Positions 37,821 to 39,305 of a stretch of DNA of 39,305 nt are shown here, piece by piece. A program made the position numbers and the translations under genes. This stretch comes from an uncultured Clostridia bacterium (GTDB taxonomy: Bacteria > Bacillota > Clostridia > Oscillospirales > Acutalibacteraceae): assembly GCA_947589365.1 (NCBI GenBank), contig CANQAJ010000011.1:1-39305 (forward strand), in the 5' to 3' direction. The notes under the pieces were generated by a model that was not told the DNA's origin, searched no databases, and saw nothing but the letters and a program-made list of their open reading frames with translations. Position 1 is the first letter of the stretch; each line of letters starts with the position of its first letter.

Positions 37821-39185
37821 TTGGAGCATACCATTGCGGCTATATCTACACCTATCGGACAGGGGGGCATGGGTGTTATAAGAATATCCGGAGAAAATGC
37901 ACTTGATATAGCAGACAGCATATTTGAGTCCGTTTCGGGAAAGAAAATAACGGAAATGAAAGGTTATACCGCATCATTTGGAAAAATAACGGATAACGGC
38001 GAGCATATAGATGATGCGGTTGTTCTTGTTTTCAAAGCACCGCACAGTTATACGGGGGAGGACGTTGTTGAAATTTCATGTCATGGAGGCATATATATAA
38101 CGAAAAGAATACTTAGAACAATATTTTCTAAAGGTGCCAAGCCGGCTCAGCCGGGAGAGTTTACCAAAAGAGCATTTCTTAACGGAAAAATGGGACTTAC
38201 CGAGGCTGAATCCGTTATGGATATAATATCCGCATCGGGGGATCGGTCTGCAAGAGCCGCATTGTCCGTAATGGAAGGAAATCTCAGAAAGAGAATAGAT
38301 AAGGTGAGGGAAATACTTATTAATCTTGCCGCACATTTATCCGCATGGGCGGATTATCCGGAGGAGGAAATCCCGGAGGTTGACGAAGAATCATTGAAAG
38401 AGAGTCTTCAGACCGTGAAAACCGAGCTTAATTCCCTTATTAATTCATATGATGCCGGAAAGGTTATCCGAGAGGGTGTAGATACCGTTATTATAGGCAG
38501 ACCCAATGTAGGCAAATCCACTTTAATGAATCTGCTTTCGGGTTTTGATCGTTCGATTGTCACTGATATACCGGGAACGACAAGGGATATAGTAGAGGAA
38601 ACCGTTATGCTTGGTGATATACCCTTAAGACTTTCCGATACAGCCGGAATACGTTCAACGGATGATCCTGTTGAAAGTATAGGTGTAAAAAAGGCAAAAG
38701 ACAGGTTGTTGAGTGCAGGACTTATTTTTGCCGTATTTGATGCATCAATGCCGTTATCCGATGAGGATATGGAACTTATTGATTTACTCAAAAATGCTCC
38801 TGCTATAGCCGTTATAAATAAAACCGATCTTGAATCCAAGATTGATAGTGAGATTATAAAGAATAAAATCAAGCACACTGTATTCATTTCCGCAAAAACA
38901 GGCAGTGGTGCAAAAGAGCTTGAGCATGAGGTAGGGGAGATAGTAGGAACATCAAATCTTGACACGTCGCAGGGCATACTTGCAACAGAGCGTCAATTTA
39001 GTGATGCACAAGTTGCGTTGAAGTCTGTTGAGGAGGCTTTAGGTGCAATAAAATCGGGAATAACACTTGATGCCGTAACTGTTCTTATTGAAGACGCAAT
39101 AAACAGTCTTCTTGAGCTAACAGGAGAGAGAGTTACCGAAGCAGTAGTAGACAAAGTATTCTCAAATTTCTGTGTAGGTAAATAA
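37821..39185 (+). CDS. mnmE: tRNA modification GTPase MnmE (TrmE)
   Basis: With MnmG it makes the cmnm5 group on wobble U34 of some tRNAs. The start is TTG at 37821, with GGAGG 8 bases upstream, giving MEHTIAAISTPIGQGGMGVI. TTG 37806 overlaps that ribosome site and is rejected. The 454 residues comprise the N-terminal tetrahydrofolate domain, a helical domain split by the G domain (G1 GRPNVGKST, G2 TTRD, G3 DTAGI, G4 NKTD), and the C-terminal FCVGK with the catalytic Cys. mnmG would be expected next, beyond the edge. Confidence 0.97.
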   Translation: MEHTIAAISTPIGQGGMGVIRISGENALDIADSIFESVSGKKITEMKGYTASFGKITDNGEHIDDAVVLVFKAPHSYTGEDVVEISCHGGIYITKRILRTIFSKGAKPAQPGEFTKRAFLNGKMGLTEAESVMDIISASGDRSARAALSVMEGNLRKRIDKVREILINLAAHLSAWADYPEEEIPEVDEESLKESLQTVKTELNSLINSYDAGKVIREGVDTVIIGRPNVGKSTLMNLLSGFDRSIVTDIPGTTRDIVEETVMLGDIPLRLSDTAGIRSTDDPVESIGVKKAKDRLLSAGLIFAVFDASMPLSDEDMELIDLLKNAPAIAVINKTDLESKIDSEIIKNKIKHTVFISAKTGSGAKELEHEVGEIVGTSNLDTSQGILATERQFSDAQVALKSVEEALGAIKSGITLDAVTVLIEDAINSLLELTGERVTEAVVDKVFSNFCVGK

Positions 39186-39305
39186 CTGGCGGGCGGGGGA
39201 ACCCCCGCGGGCAATTTGCGGCGGCGTGCCGCCGCTGTCATGTTCGCGGGGTCGCTCACTTTCGTTCGCTTTGTTTATGATGGAGGGAAGTCTGTTTCCG
39301 CGATA
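39186..39305. repeat. GC-rich hairpin DNA downstream of mnmE (possible interspersed repeat)
   Basis: Two perfect palindromes lie here: GCGGGGG-AA-CCCCCGC (39193-39208) and GCGGCGGC-GT-GCCGCCGC (39218-39235). Base content up to about 39260 is far richer in G/C than the rest of the window. No T-tract follows, so these are poor terminators. The last 40 bases (GGAGGG near 39282) could precede the next gene, which is not seen. The pattern fits a REP-like interspersed repeat, unproven. Confidence 0.5.

Overview
The window looks like chromosomal DNA of a low-GC Gram-positive bacterium of class Clostridia, most likely a Ruminococcus-like member of the Oscillospirales. The reasons are the Firmicutes-type origin order (rpmH-rnpA-yidD-yidC-jag-mnmE running right; dnaA-dnaN-S4 protein-recF-remB-gyrB-gyrA running left), strong GGAGG ribosome sites with several TTG starts, AT-rich intergenic DNA, and a giant secreted protein with starch-binding-type modules like those of gut ruminococci. 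The species cannot be fixed from the sequence alone.

Layout. (1) 1-6200, minus: a secreted multidomain protein cut by the left edge. It has a signal peptide, two X25-like modules, a CBM26-like module, BspA-type leucine-rich repeats and at least ten Big_2 Ig-like domains, the last ones near-identical 255-bp tandem repeats. (2) 6388-14494, minus: a run of mfd, pth, a membrane glycosyltransferase, an FAD-dependent oxidoreductase and a GtrA protein, apparently transcribed from one promoter before gtrA. (3) 14670-16150, minus: metY with a strong sigma-A promoter, an inverted repeat at the start point and a 20-codon leader ORF ending Met-Cys-Phe-Cys. (4) 16252-17589: dacF-type carboxypeptidase. (5) 17898-19732, plus: a metallophosphoesterase-like protein with altered metal motifs, then ychF. 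(6) 19792-21395, minus: a small protein and an orphan LuxR-type regulator. (7) 21494-23096, minus: a probable preQ1 riboswitch with a terminator, a radical SAM gene and a YhhQ-type transporter, together a likely queuosine-salvage operon. (8) 23119-34223, minus: the gyrase/recF/dnaN/dnaA block, with small membrane and zinc-ribbon genes in between. (9) 34224-34814: origin-side intergenic region. (10) 34815-39185, plus: the rpmH-mnmE cluster. (11) 39186-39305: GC-rich hairpin DNA unlike the rest.

Genes on both sides of the dnaA/rpmH gap mostly point away from it, as expected for a bidirectional origin. The dnaA-dnaN gap and the dnaA upstream region hold repeated TGTTGA-type nonamers, which may be the DnaA boxes of this lineage.

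The points most worth a second look are the preQ1-riboswitch/radical SAM/YhhQ operon, with a visible antiterminator pairing; the Met/Cys-ending leader peptide before metY; the noncanonical DnaA-box-like array; the phosphoesterase with altered metal ligands; and the expanding repeat array of the giant surface protein.
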